64,000 bases of DNA from Actinomadura terrae (GCF_022751215.1 NZ_JAICDG010000003.1:1-64000), one strand, 5' to 3'; shown: positions 33,529 to 42,490, counted from the stretch's first letter. Numbers and translations: made by a program. Notes: generated by a model not told the origin, from the letters alone.

Positions 33529-35532
33529 GTGCCGGACATCGACCCGACGACCGACCAGGTCGACGGCCTGCGGGCGCGCGGCGACCGGCTCGCGGCCGAC
33601 AACGCCGCCGTTCGGACGCGCCTCGCCGAGCTGGAACGCCAGCGGGACGAGCGCGACGAGCAGATCGGCCGGCTGATCGGCTCGCTCAACGACGCCGCGC
33701 GCCGCATCGGCGAGTTGGACCGGGCCCGCGCCGCCGAGGAGCACCGCGCCGACGCCGAGCGGTGGCGGTGCGACGCGCTGCGGCTGCGGCGCTGGACGCG
33801 GCTCGGCGCGGCGCTGACCGCGCTGCGCCGCAGGCCTCTCGCGCCCGCCGCGCTCCGCCGCGTCCGGGACGCGCTGTGCGAGCGCCCCCTGCCGCCCGAG
33901 CCCCCGGCCGAACCCCGCAGGACGCGCCGCCCCGACGTCCGCGTCACCGACACCGAGCCGGTCGAACCGCCGGGGGGCGTGCCGCGTCCGCCGGACGGTC
34001 CGGTCGCCCGCCCGGACCTCGTCGCGGCGGTCGTGCTCGGGCCCGTCCTGGAGGCGGCCCTGCGCTACGAGTGGACGCAGGTCGGCGGCCTCGACCCGCG
34101 CGACTGGCGGGAGACGCTGGAGGCGAGCCGCCCTGGGCTGCTGCTCGTCGAGTCGGTGGACACCGGCCTGCCCGTCGCCGAGATGGTCGCCTGGTGCCGC
34201 GAGCGCGGCGTCCCGTCCGCGTACTGGGACACCGGGGCGGGCCTCGGCGAGGCCGCCGGGGACTTCGACCACGTGTTCACCGTCGACTCCGGCGCCGTCC
34301 CCGAGCACCGGCGGCGGCTCGGCCACGACCGCGTCACGCACCTGCCGTTCGCCGCGCAGCCGCGCCTGCACAACCCCGTCCGCGTCCACGACCACGGCCG
34401 GTACCCGCTGCTGTACGAGGGGGAGTACGACGCGGCGGCCGAACCGCTGATCGCCCCCGCGCCCCGGCTCGGCGCGCACTTCGCCGCGACCGGGGTCCCG
34501 TACCTGTACCGGCAGCGGGTCGTCCCGGCATGGCCGCACGAGCAGGCCGCGTCCGCTCGCAAGCGCTACCGGGTCATGCTCGCCCCGGACGGGCGGCGGG
34601 CGTACGAGGCGGCCGCCGCCGGGGTTCCGATCGTCCACCACAGGACGGGCGCCGTGCCCTTCGGGCCCGCCGTGGAGGACGGCAAGGACGCGGGACGCAT
34701 CCTCCGCGCGCTCCTGCACGCCCCCGAGCTGCGTGATCGGCAGGCCCACCTCGCCCTGCGCGAGATCCACGCGGCGCACACCTACCGGCATCGGGTCGAC
34801 ACCGTCCTGGAGAAACTGGGGGTCGCGCGGCAGGACGCGCCGCCCACCGTCTCGCTCGTGCTCTCGACCTGCCGCGCCGAGCAGATCGCCCCCGCGGTCG
34901 AGATGATGGCGGCGCAGCGATGGCGCCCCCTGCAACTCGTCATGGTCCTGCACGGCCTGGACCTCGACCCGCTGGAGGTGCAGAAGCAGGCCATGGCCGC
35001 CGGGCTGGACGACGTCGTCGTGCTCGCCGCCGACCGGTCCCGCACGCTCGGCGCCTGCCTGAACATGGCGGTCGGCGCCGCCGACGGCGACTACGTCGGC
35101 AAGGTGGACGACGACGAGCTGTACGGGCCGCACTACCTGACCGACCTCGTCCCCGCGTTCTCCTACACCGACGCGGGCGTGGTCGGGAAGCTCGCCCACT
35201 ACGCCCACCTCGACTCGATCGACGCGACGCTGCTGCGCTACCCCGACCTGGAGAACCGCTACGTGGACGTCCTGCGCGGCGGCGCGTTCCTCGGCGAGGG
35301 CGATCTGATGCGCGCCTACCGGTTCGCCGACCGCGGCCGCGGCGAGGACACCGACCTGTTCAGACGGCTCCGCGCGGACGGCGTGCGCGTCTACGCCGCC
35401 GACCGGTTCTCCTTCGTCACGATCCGGCACGCGGACGCGGGGCGCCACACCTGGCGTCCGAGCGACCTGGAACTCCTCTCCGAGAGCCGCGTCGCGTTCT
35501 ACGGTTTCGCCAGGGACCACATCCTCTTCTGA
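33529..35532 (+). CDS. Two-domain glycosyltransferase (CgeB-like plus GT2)
   Basis: A 667-residue protein in three parts: a predicted coiled coil (about 8-80), a CgeB/spore-maturation-like glycosyltransferase region (about 160-425, with RYRVMLAPDGRRAYEAAAAGV), and a GT-A domain (about 440-660) starting TVSLVLSTCRAEQIAPAVEM, whose metal motif is VDDDE at 526-530. It probably adds sugars to a cell-surface polymer or protein, but acceptor and sugar are not visible. The GTG at 33529 has GGGGAG seven bases upstream. It is not part of a recognisable polysaccharide cluster. Confidence 0.85.
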   Translation: MPDIDPTTDQVDGLRARGDRLAADNAAVRTRLAELERQRDERDEQIGRLIGSLNDAARRIGELDRARAAEEHRADAERWRCDALRLRRWTRLGAALTALRRRPLAPAALRRVRDALCERPLPPEPPAEPRRTRRPDVRVTDTEPVEPPGGVPRPPDGPVARPDLVAAVVLGPVLEAALRYEWTQVGGLDPRDWRETLEASRPGLLLVESVDTGLPVAEMVAWCRERGVPSAYWDTGAGLGEAAGDFDHVFTVDSGAVPEHRRRLGHDRVTHLPFAAQPRLHNPVRVHDHGRYPLLYEGEYDAAAEPLIAPAPRLGAHFAATGVPYLYRQRVVPAWPHEQAASARKRYRVMLAPDGRRAYEAAAAGVPIVHHRTGAVPFGPAVEDGKDAGRILRALLHAPELRDRQAHLALREIHAAHTYRHRVDTVLEKLGVARQDAPPTVSLVLSTCRAEQIAPAVEMMAAQRWRPLQLVMVLHGLDLDPLEVQKQAMAAGLDDVVVLAADRSRTLGACLNMAVGAADGDYVGKVDDDELYGPHYLTDLVPAFSYTDAGVVGKLAHYAHLDSIDATLLRYPDLENRYVDVLRGGAFLGEGDLMRAYRFADRGRGEDTDLFRRLRADGVRVYAADRFSFVTIRHADAGRHTWRPSDLELLSESRVAFYGFARDHILF

Positions 35533-35561
35533 CGGCCTGGCGACCTGAAGACCGCCGTCAG
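35529..35561. terminator. Bidirectional hairpin overlapping two stop codons
   Basis: CTGACGGC (35529-35536) pairs with GCCGTCAG (35554-35561) across a 17-base loop. Each arm overlaps the stop codon of one of the convergent genes. Confidence 0.5.
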
Positions 35562-37102
35562 CGCAGCTCGCGCTTGAGGATCTTGCCGGTGGCGGTCATC
35601 GGCAGCTCGTCGCGGAACTCGACGACCCGCGGGTACTTATAGGACGCGAACCGCTCCTTGCCCCAGGCGACCAGCTCGTCCTCGGTCACGGTGGCGTCCG
35701 GCGTGCGGATCACGTACGCCTTGACCTCCTCGCCGTGGGACGGGTGCGGGACGCCGACGACCGCCGCGAGCGACACCTCGGGGTGGGTCATCAGGACCTC
35801 CTCCAGCTCCCTCGGGTACACGTTGAAGCCGCCACGGATGATCATGTCCTTGGAGCGGTCGACGATGTAGTAGTAGCCCTCGTCGTCGCGGCGGGCCACG
35901 TCGCCGGTGCGGAACCAGCCGTCCCGGATCGCCTCCTCGGTCGCCTCCGGGCGGCCGTAGTAGCCCTTCATGACGTTGTGCCCGCGGATTGCGATCTCCC
36001 CGGGCCCCTCGCCCTCGATCGCCTTCCAGTCCTCGTCGACCAGCCGCATCTCCACGCCCCAGATGGGCAGCCCGATCGACCCCGGCTTGGTCGGACGGTC
36101 CGGGCGGTTGAACGAGGCCACCGGCGAGGTCTCCGACAGCCCGTACCCCTCCAGGATGTTCACGCCGAACCGGTCCCGGACGCCCTTGATGACCTCCATC
36201 GGCAGCGCCGCCCCGCCCGACACCGCCACCCGCAGCTCGGCGCGGATCGCCTCGATCTCCTCAGGCGACGCCTCCGCGTGCAGCAGCCCCCAGTACATCG
36301 TCGGGACGCCCGCGAAGAAGTTCACCTTCTCCGCGACCATCAGCTCGACGGTCTGCCGGGCGTCGAACCGCGCCTGCATGACGAGCGTCGCGCGCCGGTA
36401 GAGCCCCACGTTCATCACGCACGTCTGCCCGAAGATGTGGAACAGCGGCAGCGTCACGAGGAACGTGTCGTGCAGCGTGCGCCGGTACAGCGTGTCGTCC
36501 ACCATCGCGTTCATGACCAGGTTGCCGTGCGTGAGCTCCGCGCCCTTCGGCTGCCCGGTCGTCCCGCTGGTGTAGATGATCACCGCCGTGTCGGTGGCCT
36601 CGGTGCGGACGGTGTCGAAGGTGTCGGGCTGGCCCGCGAGCGCCGCCCAGAACAGCTCGGCGCCCTCGACCGGCGACTCGGTCGCCGCGAGGCTCGCGGG
36701 GAGCAGGAAGAGGTGCTCGCAGCCGTCCACCTCCGCGAACCCGGCGCGGCCCGTCTCGCCGAGCGGGAAGTCCGGCGTGCCCTCGAAGCAGAACAGCGCC
36801 TTCGCGTCGGAGTCGGCCAGGTGGTAGGCGACCTCGCGGGGCTTGAGCAGCACGTTCAGCGGGACGACGACCGCGCCCGCCTTCAGCGCCCCGAAGTAGA
36901 CCATCGGGAAGTAGGGCAGGTTCGGCGACGAGAGCGCGACCTTGTCGCCCGGCCCGATGCCGCGCGAGCGCAGCAGGTTCGCGACCTGGTTCGCGACCCC
37001 GTCGACGAAGGCGTAGGTGAGCCTGATGTCGCCGAACACGACGGCGTCCCGGTCCGGCGTCTCGCGAGCGGCGTCCTCCAGCAGCACGGACAGGTTGAGC
37101 AT
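35558..37102 (-). CDS. Long-chain fatty-acid-CoA ligase
   Basis: A 514-residue ANL-superfamily adenylating enzyme. AMP-binding signature IIYTSGTTGQPKGAELTHG, then YGLSETSP, GWFRTGDVARRD and the C-terminal catalytic lysine in TGKILKR. It should activate a fatty or aromatic acid to the acyl-CoA via acyl-AMP; the length and motifs favour the medium/long-chain acyl-CoA ligase group. It is alone, so its pathway is not shown by context. Upstream DNA (37103-37320) shows no other gene. Confidence 0.92.
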   Translation of the reverse strand: MLNLSVLLEDAARETPDRDAVVFGDIRLTYAFVDGVANQVANLLRSRGIGPGDKVALSSPNLPYFPMVYFGALKAGAVVVPLNVLLKPREVAYHLADSDAKALFCFEGTPDFPLGETGRAGFAEVDGCEHLFLLPASLAATESPVEGAELFWAALAGQPDTFDTVRTEATDTAVIIYTSGTTGQPKGAELTHGNLVMNAMVDDTLYRRTLHDTFLVTLPLFHIFGQTCVMNVGLYRRATLVMQARFDARQTVELMVAEKVNFFAGVPTMYWGLLHAEASPEEIEAIRAELRVAVSGGAALPMEVIKGVRDRFGVNILEGYGLSETSPVASFNRPDRPTKPGSIGLPIWGVEMRLVDEDWKAIEGEGPGEIAIRGHNVMKGYYGRPEATEEAIRDGWFRTGDVARRDDEGYYYIVDRSKDMIIRGGFNVYPRELEEVLMTHPEVSLAAVVGVPHPSHGEEVKAYVIRTPDATVTEDELVAWGKERFASYKYPRVVEFRDELPMTATGKILKRELR

Positions 37103-37320
37103 GGCACTCCTCGCGGGGTGGGCACGCGCCGGTTGTTACCGGCGAGTGTTGGAACCGTCCCGCTCATCCTGCTCCATGCGGTTCGGCCCGCGCCATCCCC
37201 TGCCGTGTGCCGTGACGTGCCGTTCTTCGCGGAACCTCCGCTCCCGGTCACCGAGAGCGACCGCCCCGCCCCGCCGTGCCGGGCGGCGGGACGAGGCGGT
37301 CGGCCGGAGGGGGCCGGGGG

Positions 37321-37346
37321 CCGGACGGGTGCGCGGGCCCGTCCGG
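37321..37346 (-). terminator. Hairpin after the LPMO gene
   Basis: CCGGACGGG pairs with CCCGTCCGG around an 8-base loop, about 46 bases past the LPMO stop on the minus strand. Confidence 0.6.
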
Positions 37347-37392
37347 TCCCCGGCGCGGGCGCAGAGCGGCAGCCCGCAGGGTGAGGTCGAGG

Positions 37393-38037
37393 TCAGCCGA
37401 AGTCGACGTCCGAGCACTGGTAGAAGGCGTTGCCGGTGTCGGCGATGTCCCAGACGGCCACGATCAGGTGCCGGCCGTGCCGGACGGGGAGCGTGCCGGA
37501 GTGGGAGAAGTCGCGCGGCGGCTGCTTGTTGCCGTAGTCCAGGCGCAGGAACGGCGTCAGGTCGAGCGCGGCGCGGGTCACCGGCCGCTTGGAGTCCCAG
37601 CCGTCCTTGGTGATGAAGTACCGGAAGGACGCGGTGGAGTGGGCCGCGGTGAGCGTCCAGGCGAAGGTGTAGGACTGCCCGCTCGTCAGGGACGTGGCGG
37701 GCCACTGCCCGTCGCGCGGGTCGTCGAGCGGCGCCCAGCGACTGTCACCGGCGGCGCATATGGTGCCGTCACGGGGGCCGGACTTGGGGAAGCCCTTCGG
37801 GCCCTCGACGCTCTGCGGCTCGTACTTGACCTCCCCGCAGTCCTTCACCGTGCCCTGCTTGCAGAACAGGGCGCGGCTGACGGGGGTGTTGGTGTAGCCG
37901 TGCGAGAAGGCGGGGGCGGCGACGACCACGGTGAGTCCGGCCGAGGCGACGGCGGCGAGCGCCAGTGCCCTCTTACGGGGCGAGCGGAACCTACGGGTTG
38001 GACGGGACGGGCTGGGTGAACGGGGCTGGCTGGGCAT
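37393..38037 (-). CDS. AA10 lytic polysaccharide monooxygenase
   Basis: A 214-residue secreted copper enzyme that cleaves crystalline chitin or cellulose oxidatively. A signal peptide with an Arg-rich start (RRFRSPRKR) ends in APAFS, so mature His46 becomes the N-terminus, first half of the copper histidine brace; the second His is in WTLTAAHSTASF, and the axial Phe region is GNAFYQCSDVDFG. The ATG at 38037 has AGGAGG eight bases upstream; an upstream in-frame extension to 38190 would add 51 residues and spoil the signal peptide. There is no carbohydrate-binding module. A 23-bp near-palindrome lies about 100 bases upstream. Confidence 0.92.
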   Translation of the reverse strand: MPSQPRSPSPSRPTRRFRSPRKRALALAAVASAGLTVVVAAPAFSHGYTNTPVSRALFCKQGTVKDCGEVKYEPQSVEGPKGFPKSGPRDGTICAAGDSRWAPLDDPRDGQWPATSLTSGQSYTFAWTLTAAHSTASFRYFITKDGWDSKRPVTRAALDLTPFLRLDYGNKQPPRDFSHSGTLPVRHGRHLIVAVWDIADTGNAFYQCSDVDFG

Positions 38038-38140
38038 ACGCGATCCTCCTGGCGGGGGGACTGGAGGGGTGGGGTCCGGATCGGAGTCGGTAGCCACGAC
38101 GGGGTGGGGGAGAAGAGCGGTCCGGGGACGGCCTCCATTT

Positions 38141-38163
38141 CTAATAAGAAACCTTCCTATTAG
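38141..38163. promoter_or_regulatory. AT-rich palindrome upstream of the LPMO gene
   Basis: A 23-bp sequence with outer arms CTAATA/TATTAG and inner arms GAA/TTC; 9 of 11 pairs match. It is by far the most AT-rich spot in this part of the window and lies between the LPMO gene and the TerB-like gene. It looks like the binding site of a repressor responding to a sugar, of the kind that controls polysaccharide-degrading genes, but I cannot name the regulator. Confidence 0.6.
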
Positions 38164-38315
38164 TTTCGGCGCGAACCGGCGTCTCGTCAAGGTTTCAAAT
38201 ATTTGGCCGGATACGGCCAGGGATGTCCGGCATGGCCGGGGTGTCCCGTCCGCCCCACGGCGGCGCCCACGTCCCCGTTACGATGTGCCGCCTCACCGAG
38301 AAAGGGTCCGAGATC

Positions 38316-38930
38316 TTGATTATCTTCGGCTGGCGGGTGGTCTTCTTCACCCTGAGCAGGGGTGTGTTCCACTGCCCCGACTGCGGCGGCGACCGCGAGT
38401 ACCGGCGCCGGCAGGGCCGCAACTTCTTCACGCTGTTCTTCATCCCGGTCATCCCGCTCAACAAGACCGGCGGCGAGTTCGTCGAGTGCGACACCTGCCG
38501 CGGCCGCTGGAACCTCGGCATCCTGGAGGTGCCGACCACCGCCCAGCTCGCGCTGATGCCCGCGATGCTGCTGCGCATGGCCATCGCCCAGGTGCTGCGC
38601 TCGGGCGACTACACCCACGCGGCCGCGCGGGGCCGCGCGGTCACCGTCGTCCGCGAGGCGGGCGACGCGTCCTACGACGACGGCGCGCTCACCGCCGACC
38701 TCGGCCGCCCCTTCGACGAGGTGCGCGTCGAGATGGCGCGGGCCTCCTCCGCGCTCGCGCCCGAGGCCAGGGAGAGCATCCTGCGCGCCGCCGCCGAGGT
38801 CGCGCTGACCGACGGGCCGCTCAGCGTCACCGAGGAGGGCACGCTCTCCGCCGTGGGCGCCGACCTCGGCCTGACGCACGTCCAGGTGACCGGCGTGGTC
38901 TCGCTCGCGCGCCAGTCGTCCGGGCACTGA
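38316..38930 (+). CDS. Zinc-ribbon and TerB-like domain protein
   Basis: About 204 residues. The start LIIFGWRVVFFTLS is followed by a treble-clef/zinc-ribbon with two CxxC pairs (FHCPDCGGDREY and ECDTCRGRWNL) around a hydrophobic NFFTLFFIPVIPLNKTG. The C-terminal ~130 residues resemble TerB-like tellurite-resistance helical domains (ILRAAAEVALTDGPLSVTEEG). Family-level homologs begin near the TTG at 38316, which has AAAGGG upstream; an ATG at 38283 is also in frame. Function unknown; TerB domains occur in membrane-associated stress systems. Confidence 0.8.
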   Translation: MIIFGWRVVFFTLSRGVFHCPDCGGDREYRRRQGRNFFTLFFIPVIPLNKTGGEFVECDTCRGRWNLGILEVPTTAQLALMPAMLLRMAIAQVLRSGDYTHAAARGRAVTVVREAGDASYDDGALTADLGRPFDEVRVEMARASSALAPEARESILRAAAEVALTDGPLSVTEEGTLSAVGADLGLTHVQVTGVVSLARQSSGH

Positions 38931-39010
38931 GTTCAGGCACTGGGCCCGGGCACCGAGGAGGGCACCGAGGAGGGGTCCGGAACTCTCGGCGGGAGGGCTT
39001 GCGGTTGCGC

Positions 39011-39016
39011 TACGCT
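39011..39016 (+). promoter_or_regulatory. -10 hexamer of the leuS leader
   Basis: TACGCT, six bases before the leader-peptide ATG, the same geometry seen at the leaderless regulator genes in this window. No clear -35 is seen at the expected distance. Confidence 0.5.
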
Positions 39017-39022
39017 TGCTGT

Positions 39023-39058
39023 ATGCCAGCCAGGCTGCTCCTTATACGACCGCGCTGA
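39023..39058 (+). CDS. Leucine leader peptide of leuS (MPARLLLIRPR)
   Basis: An 11-codon ORF: three consecutive leucine codons (CTG CTC CTT) in the middle, with CTT, ATA and AGG codons that are rare at this GC content. It starts six bases after a TACGCT hexamer, so it is probably translated from a leaderless RNA. Its stop codon lies in the first arm of a hairpin, followed by a terminator and then leuS. This is the textbook layout of transcription attenuation: ribosome stalling at the leucine codons when charged leucyl-tRNA is scarce would alter pairing downstream. Only 104 bases separate its stop from leuS. Confidence 0.7.
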   Translation: MPARLLLIRPR

Positions 39059-39106
39059 CGGATCGACGTCAGCGTGGTGGCCCCTCCTGTGCGAGGGGCC
39101 GTTTCA
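39053..39106 (+). terminator. Attenuator: two hairpins before leuS
   Basis: Hairpin 1: CGCTGACG (39053-39060) with CGTCAGCG (39067-39074), overlapping the leader-peptide stop. Hairpin 2: GGCCCCTC (39079-39086) with GAGGGGCC (39093-39100), followed by GTTTCA, a terminator-like end. I do not see a clearly mutually exclusive antiterminator pairing by eye; it would have to be computed. Confidence 0.65.
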
Positions 39107-39161
39107 TGTCGGCGGGCGGTCTGGGGACGACCCAGTTGAGCAGAATGCGGAGTCTGGAAGC

Positions 39162-41630
39162 GTGAGCAGCGACGAGCAATACGACCCACGGGCGGTTCAG
39201 GACAAGTGGCAGGCCCGCTGGGCCGAGCTCGACCCGTTCGAGGCCGTGGAGGCCGGCGACGGCCGCGAGCGCCGCTACGCGCTGGACATGTTCCCCTACC
39301 CCAGCGGTGACCTGCACATGGGGCACGCCGAGGCGTTCGCGATCGGCGACGTCGTCGCCCGCTACTGGTTCCAGCGCGGCTACAACGTCCTGCACCCGAT
39401 CGGCTGGGACTCCTTCGGCCTGCCCGCCGAGAACGCCGCGATCAAGCGCGACTCCCACCCCGCCGAGTGGACCTACGCCAACATCGAGACGCAGGCGAAC
39501 TCGTTCCACCGGTACGCGCCGTCCTTCGACTGGACGCGGCGGCTGCACACCTCCGACCCCGAGTACTACCGGTGGACGCAGTGGCTGTTCCTGCGCTTCT
39601 ACGATCGGGGCCTGGCCTACCGCAAGGGCGGCCACGTCAACTGGTGCCCGAAGGACCAGACCGTCCTGGCCAACGAGCAGGTCGTCGGCGGGCACTGCGA
39701 GCGCTGCGGCACGCTGGTCGAGAAGCGCGTGCTGACCCAGTGGTACTTCAAGATCACCGACTATGCCGACCGGCTGCTGGCGGACATGGAGCAGCTGGAG
39801 GGCGGCTGGCCCGAGCGCGTCCTGCTGATGCAGCGCAACTGGATCGGCCGCTCCACCGGCGCCGACGTCGACTTCGTCATCGAGGGACGCGACGAGCCCG
39901 TCACCGTCTACACCACCCGCCCCGACACCCTGTACGGCGCGACGTTCATGGTCGTCGCCGCCGACGCGCCGCTGGCCGAGGAGGTCTGCGCGCCCGCGCA
40001 GCGCGCCGCGTTCGAGGCCTACCGCGAGGAGGTCTCCCGCGAGAGCGAGATCGAGCGGCTGTCCACCGAGCGTGAGAAGACCGGCGTGTTCCTGGGCCGC
40101 TACGCGGTCAACCCGGTGAACGGCGAACGGCTGCCGGTCTGGGCGTCGGACTACGTGCTGGCCGAGTACGGACACGGCGCGATCATGGCCGTGCCCGCGC
40201 ACGACCAGCGCGACCTGGACTTCGCGCTGAAGTTCGGGCTGCCCGTCCGCGTCGTGGTCGAGACCGGCCAGGCCGACCCCGCCGAGACCGGCGTCGCCAC
40301 CCCCGGCGACGGCGCGATCGTCAACTCCGGCCCGATCGACGGGCTGGCCAAGTCCGAGGGCATCGCGAAGATCATCGAGGTCCTGGAGGAGCGCGGCACC
40401 GGACGCGCTGCCGTGAACTTCCGGCTGCGCGACTGGCTGGTGTCGCGGCAGCGGTTCTGGGGCTGCCCGATCCCGATCGTCCACTGCGAGGCGTGCGGGG
40501 AGGTCCCCGTCCCGGACGAGCAGCTGCCGGTGCGGCTGCCCGAGGGCCTGCGCGGCGCCGACCTGGCGCCGAAGGGCACCTCGCCGCTGGCCGCCGCGTC
40601 CGACTGGGTGAACGTCGACTGCCCCAAGTGCGGCGGCCCCGCCCAGCGCGACACCGACACCATGGACACCTTCGTCGACTCGTCCTGGTACTACTTCCGC
40701 TACTGCTCGCCCGGCTACGAGGACGGCCCGTTCGACGTCGAGCAGGTCCGCAGGTGGATGCCGGTCGACCAGTACACCGGCGGCGTCGAGCACGCGATCC
40801 TGCACCTGCTGTACAGCCGGTTCTTCACCAAGGTCCTGTACGACATGGGCATGGTGGACTTCACCGAGCCGTTCAGGCGCCTGCTGAACCAGGGCCAGGT
40901 GATCCTGAACGGCAGCGGCATGTCCAAGTCCACCGGCAACCTGGTCGACCTGGGTGAGCAGATCGGTGAGTTCGGCGTGGACGTCGTCCGGCTGGCGATG
41001 CTGTTCTCCGGCCCGCCCGAGGACGACATCGACTGGGCCGACGTGTCCCCGCACGGCATGTCCAAATTCCTGGCCCGCGTGCACCGGATCGCCTCCGAGG
41101 TCTCCTCCGCGCCCGGCGCGGACGCCGCGTCCGGTGACGTGGACCTGCGCCGTGCCACCGCCCGCGCCGTCGACGAGGCGACCAAGCTGGTCGAGACGCA
41201 GCGCTTCAACGTCGCGATCGCGCGGATCATGGAGCTGGTCACCGCGACCCGCAAGGCCATCGACTCCGGCCCCGGCGCCGCCGACCCCGCCGTCCGCGAG
41301 GCCGCCGAGGCGATCGCCGTGGTGCTGTCGCTGTTCGCCCCCTACACCGCCGAGGAGGCCTGGGAGCTGCTGGGCGGCACCGCGCCCCTGATCCGCGCGG
41401 GCTGGCCGTCCGCCGACCCGGCGCTGCTGGTCGAGGAGTCGGTGACCTGCGTCGTCCAGGTCGCGGGCAAGGTCCGCGACCGCCTGGAGATCTCCCCGAC
41501 CATCGCGGACGAGGAGCTGGAGCGGCTGGCGCTGGCCTCTGCCAAGGTCCAGGACGCCCTGGCCGGCGCCGACATCGCCAAGATCATCGTGCGCGCCCCC
41601 AAGATCGTCAACATTGTCCCTAAGCGCTGA
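39162..41630 (+). CDS. leuS: Leucyl-tRNA synthetase
   Basis: An 822-residue class I aminoacyl-tRNA synthetase charging tRNA-Leu. HIGH motif is HMGH at 52-55, KMSKS is MSKS at 587-590, zinc-like CERCGTL and the CP1 editing domain around residues 220-400 are present. The start is a GTG at 39162, reached after the leader peptide and terminator that probably control it. A strong terminator follows. Length is in the normal bacterial range. Confidence 0.97.
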   Translation: MSSDEQYDPRAVQDKWQARWAELDPFEAVEAGDGRERRYALDMFPYPSGDLHMGHAEAFAIGDVVARYWFQRGYNVLHPIGWDSFGLPAENAAIKRDSHPAEWTYANIETQANSFHRYAPSFDWTRRLHTSDPEYYRWTQWLFLRFYDRGLAYRKGGHVNWCPKDQTVLANEQVVGGHCERCGTLVEKRVLTQWYFKITDYADRLLADMEQLEGGWPERVLLMQRNWIGRSTGADVDFVIEGRDEPVTVYTTRPDTLYGATFMVVAADAPLAEEVCAPAQRAAFEAYREEVSRESEIERLSTEREKTGVFLGRYAVNPVNGERLPVWASDYVLAEYGHGAIMAVPAHDQRDLDFALKFGLPVRVVVETGQADPAETGVATPGDGAIVNSGPIDGLAKSEGIAKIIEVLEERGTGRAAVNFRLRDWLVSRQRFWGCPIPIVHCEACGEVPVPDEQLPVRLPEGLRGADLAPKGTSPLAAASDWVNVDCPKCGGPAQRDTDTMDTFVDSSWYYFRYCSPGYEDGPFDVEQVRRWMPVDQYTGGVEHAILHLLYSRFFTKVLYDMGMVDFTEPFRRLLNQGQVILNGSGMSKSTGNLVDLGEQIGEFGVDVVRLAMLFSGPPEDDIDWADVSPHGMSKFLARVHRIASEVSSAPGADAASGDVDLRRATARAVDEATKLVETQRFNVAIARIMELVTATRKAIDSGPGAADPAVREAAEAIAVVLSLFAPYTAEEAWELLGGTAPLIRAGWPSADPALLVEESVTCVVQVAGKVRDRLEISPTIADEELERLALASAKVQDALAGADIAKIIVRAPKIVNIVPKR

Positions 41631-41641
41631 CGTCGCACGAT

Positions 41642-41679
41642 CCGGTACCCCGGCGGGCTTCTCCCGGCCGGGGTACCGG
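41642..41679 (+). terminator. leuS terminator
   Basis: 13-bp perfect stem CCGGTACCCCGGC (41642-41654) with 41667-41679, 11 bases after the leuS stop. Confidence 0.8.
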
Positions 41680-41731
41680 CCGTGTCCGGCCCGGCGCGGT
41701 CGGGCGCGAGCGGAAATCGGGCGGGAACAGG

Positions 41732-41770
41732 CCGAAGGCGGTCGCCCCGGGTGGGGGAGACCGCCTTCGG
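41732..41770 (-). terminator. lexA terminator
   Basis: 12-bp perfect stem CCGAAGGCGGTC (41732-41743) with 41759-41770, 21 bases past the lexA stop on the minus strand. Confidence 0.75.
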
Positions 41771-41791
41771 TAGGCCTGGTCGCGCTGCGGG

Positions 41792-42490
41792 TCACATCTT
41801 GCGGAGGACCGCCACCACCCGTCCGAGGACCGACGCCTCGTCGCCGGGGATCGGCTCGTAGGCGGAGTTCTGCGGCATCAGCCAGATGTGGCCGTCCTTG
41901 CGCTTGAACGTCTTCACCGTCGCCTCGCCGTCGATCATGGCGGCGACGATGTCGCCCTGCTCGGCGACCGGCTGCTGCCGGACGACCACCCAGTCACCGT
42001 CCGCGATCGCGGCCTCGATCATCGAGTCGCCGGTGACCTTCAGCAGGAAGTGCGTGCCCTCGCCCACGAGCTGCTTCGGCAGCGTGAACACGTCCTCGAC
42101 GGCCTCCTCCGCCAGGATCGGGCCACCGGCGGCGATCCGGCCGACGAGCGGCACGTAGGCGGGCGCGGGCTGCGTGGAGGTCGGCTGGCCGCCCAGCCCC
42201 TCGTAGGTGTCGGAGTCCGTCCGCACCGGCGTCGTGCCCGGGACCCGCACCTCGACCGCGCGGGGGCGGTTGGGGTCGCGCCGCAGGTACCCCTTGCGCT
42301 GGAGCGCCCGGAGCTGGTGCGACACGCTGGAGGTGCTGGTCAGGCCCACGGCCTCGCCGATCTCGCGCATCGAGGGCGGGTAGCCCCGGCGCTGGACGGA
42401 GTCGCGAATCACCTCCAGCACCATGCGCTGCCGCTGGGTCAGGCCCGTCTCGTCCATGGGCCCGTCGGGCAGCTCCCGGACCTTGCTCAT
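41792..42490 (-). CDS. lexA: SOS repressor LexA
   Basis: A 232-residue LexA. The winged helix (residues about 17-80, with GYPPSMREIGEAVGLTSTSS) is followed by the self-cleavage domain: cleavage site Ala121-Gly122 (RIAAGGPI), catalytic Ser156 (TGDSMIE) and Lys193 (EATVKTF). RecA-activated cleavage lifts repression of DNA-repair genes. GGGAGG precedes the ATG. An SOS box 73 bases upstream shows autoregulation. Divergent from a LysM gene, the same arrangement as lexA/Rv2719c in mycobacteria. Confidence 0.97.
   Translation of the reverse strand: MSKVRELPDGPMDETGLTQRQRMVLEVIRDSVQRRGYPPSMREIGEAVGLTSTSSVSHQLRALQRKGYLRRDPNRPRAVEVRVPGTTPVRTDSDTYEGLGGQPTSTQPAPAYVPLVGRIAAGGPILAEEAVEDVFTLPKQLVGEGTHFLLKVTGDSMIEAAIADGDWVVVRQQPVAEQGDIVAAMIDGEATVKTFKRKDGHIWLMPQNSAYEPIPGDEASVLGRVVAVLRKM

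Noticed and set aside
38937..39022. tRNA gene before leuS
   Set aside because: No cloverleaf can be built; the only structures are the leader-peptide hairpins downstream.
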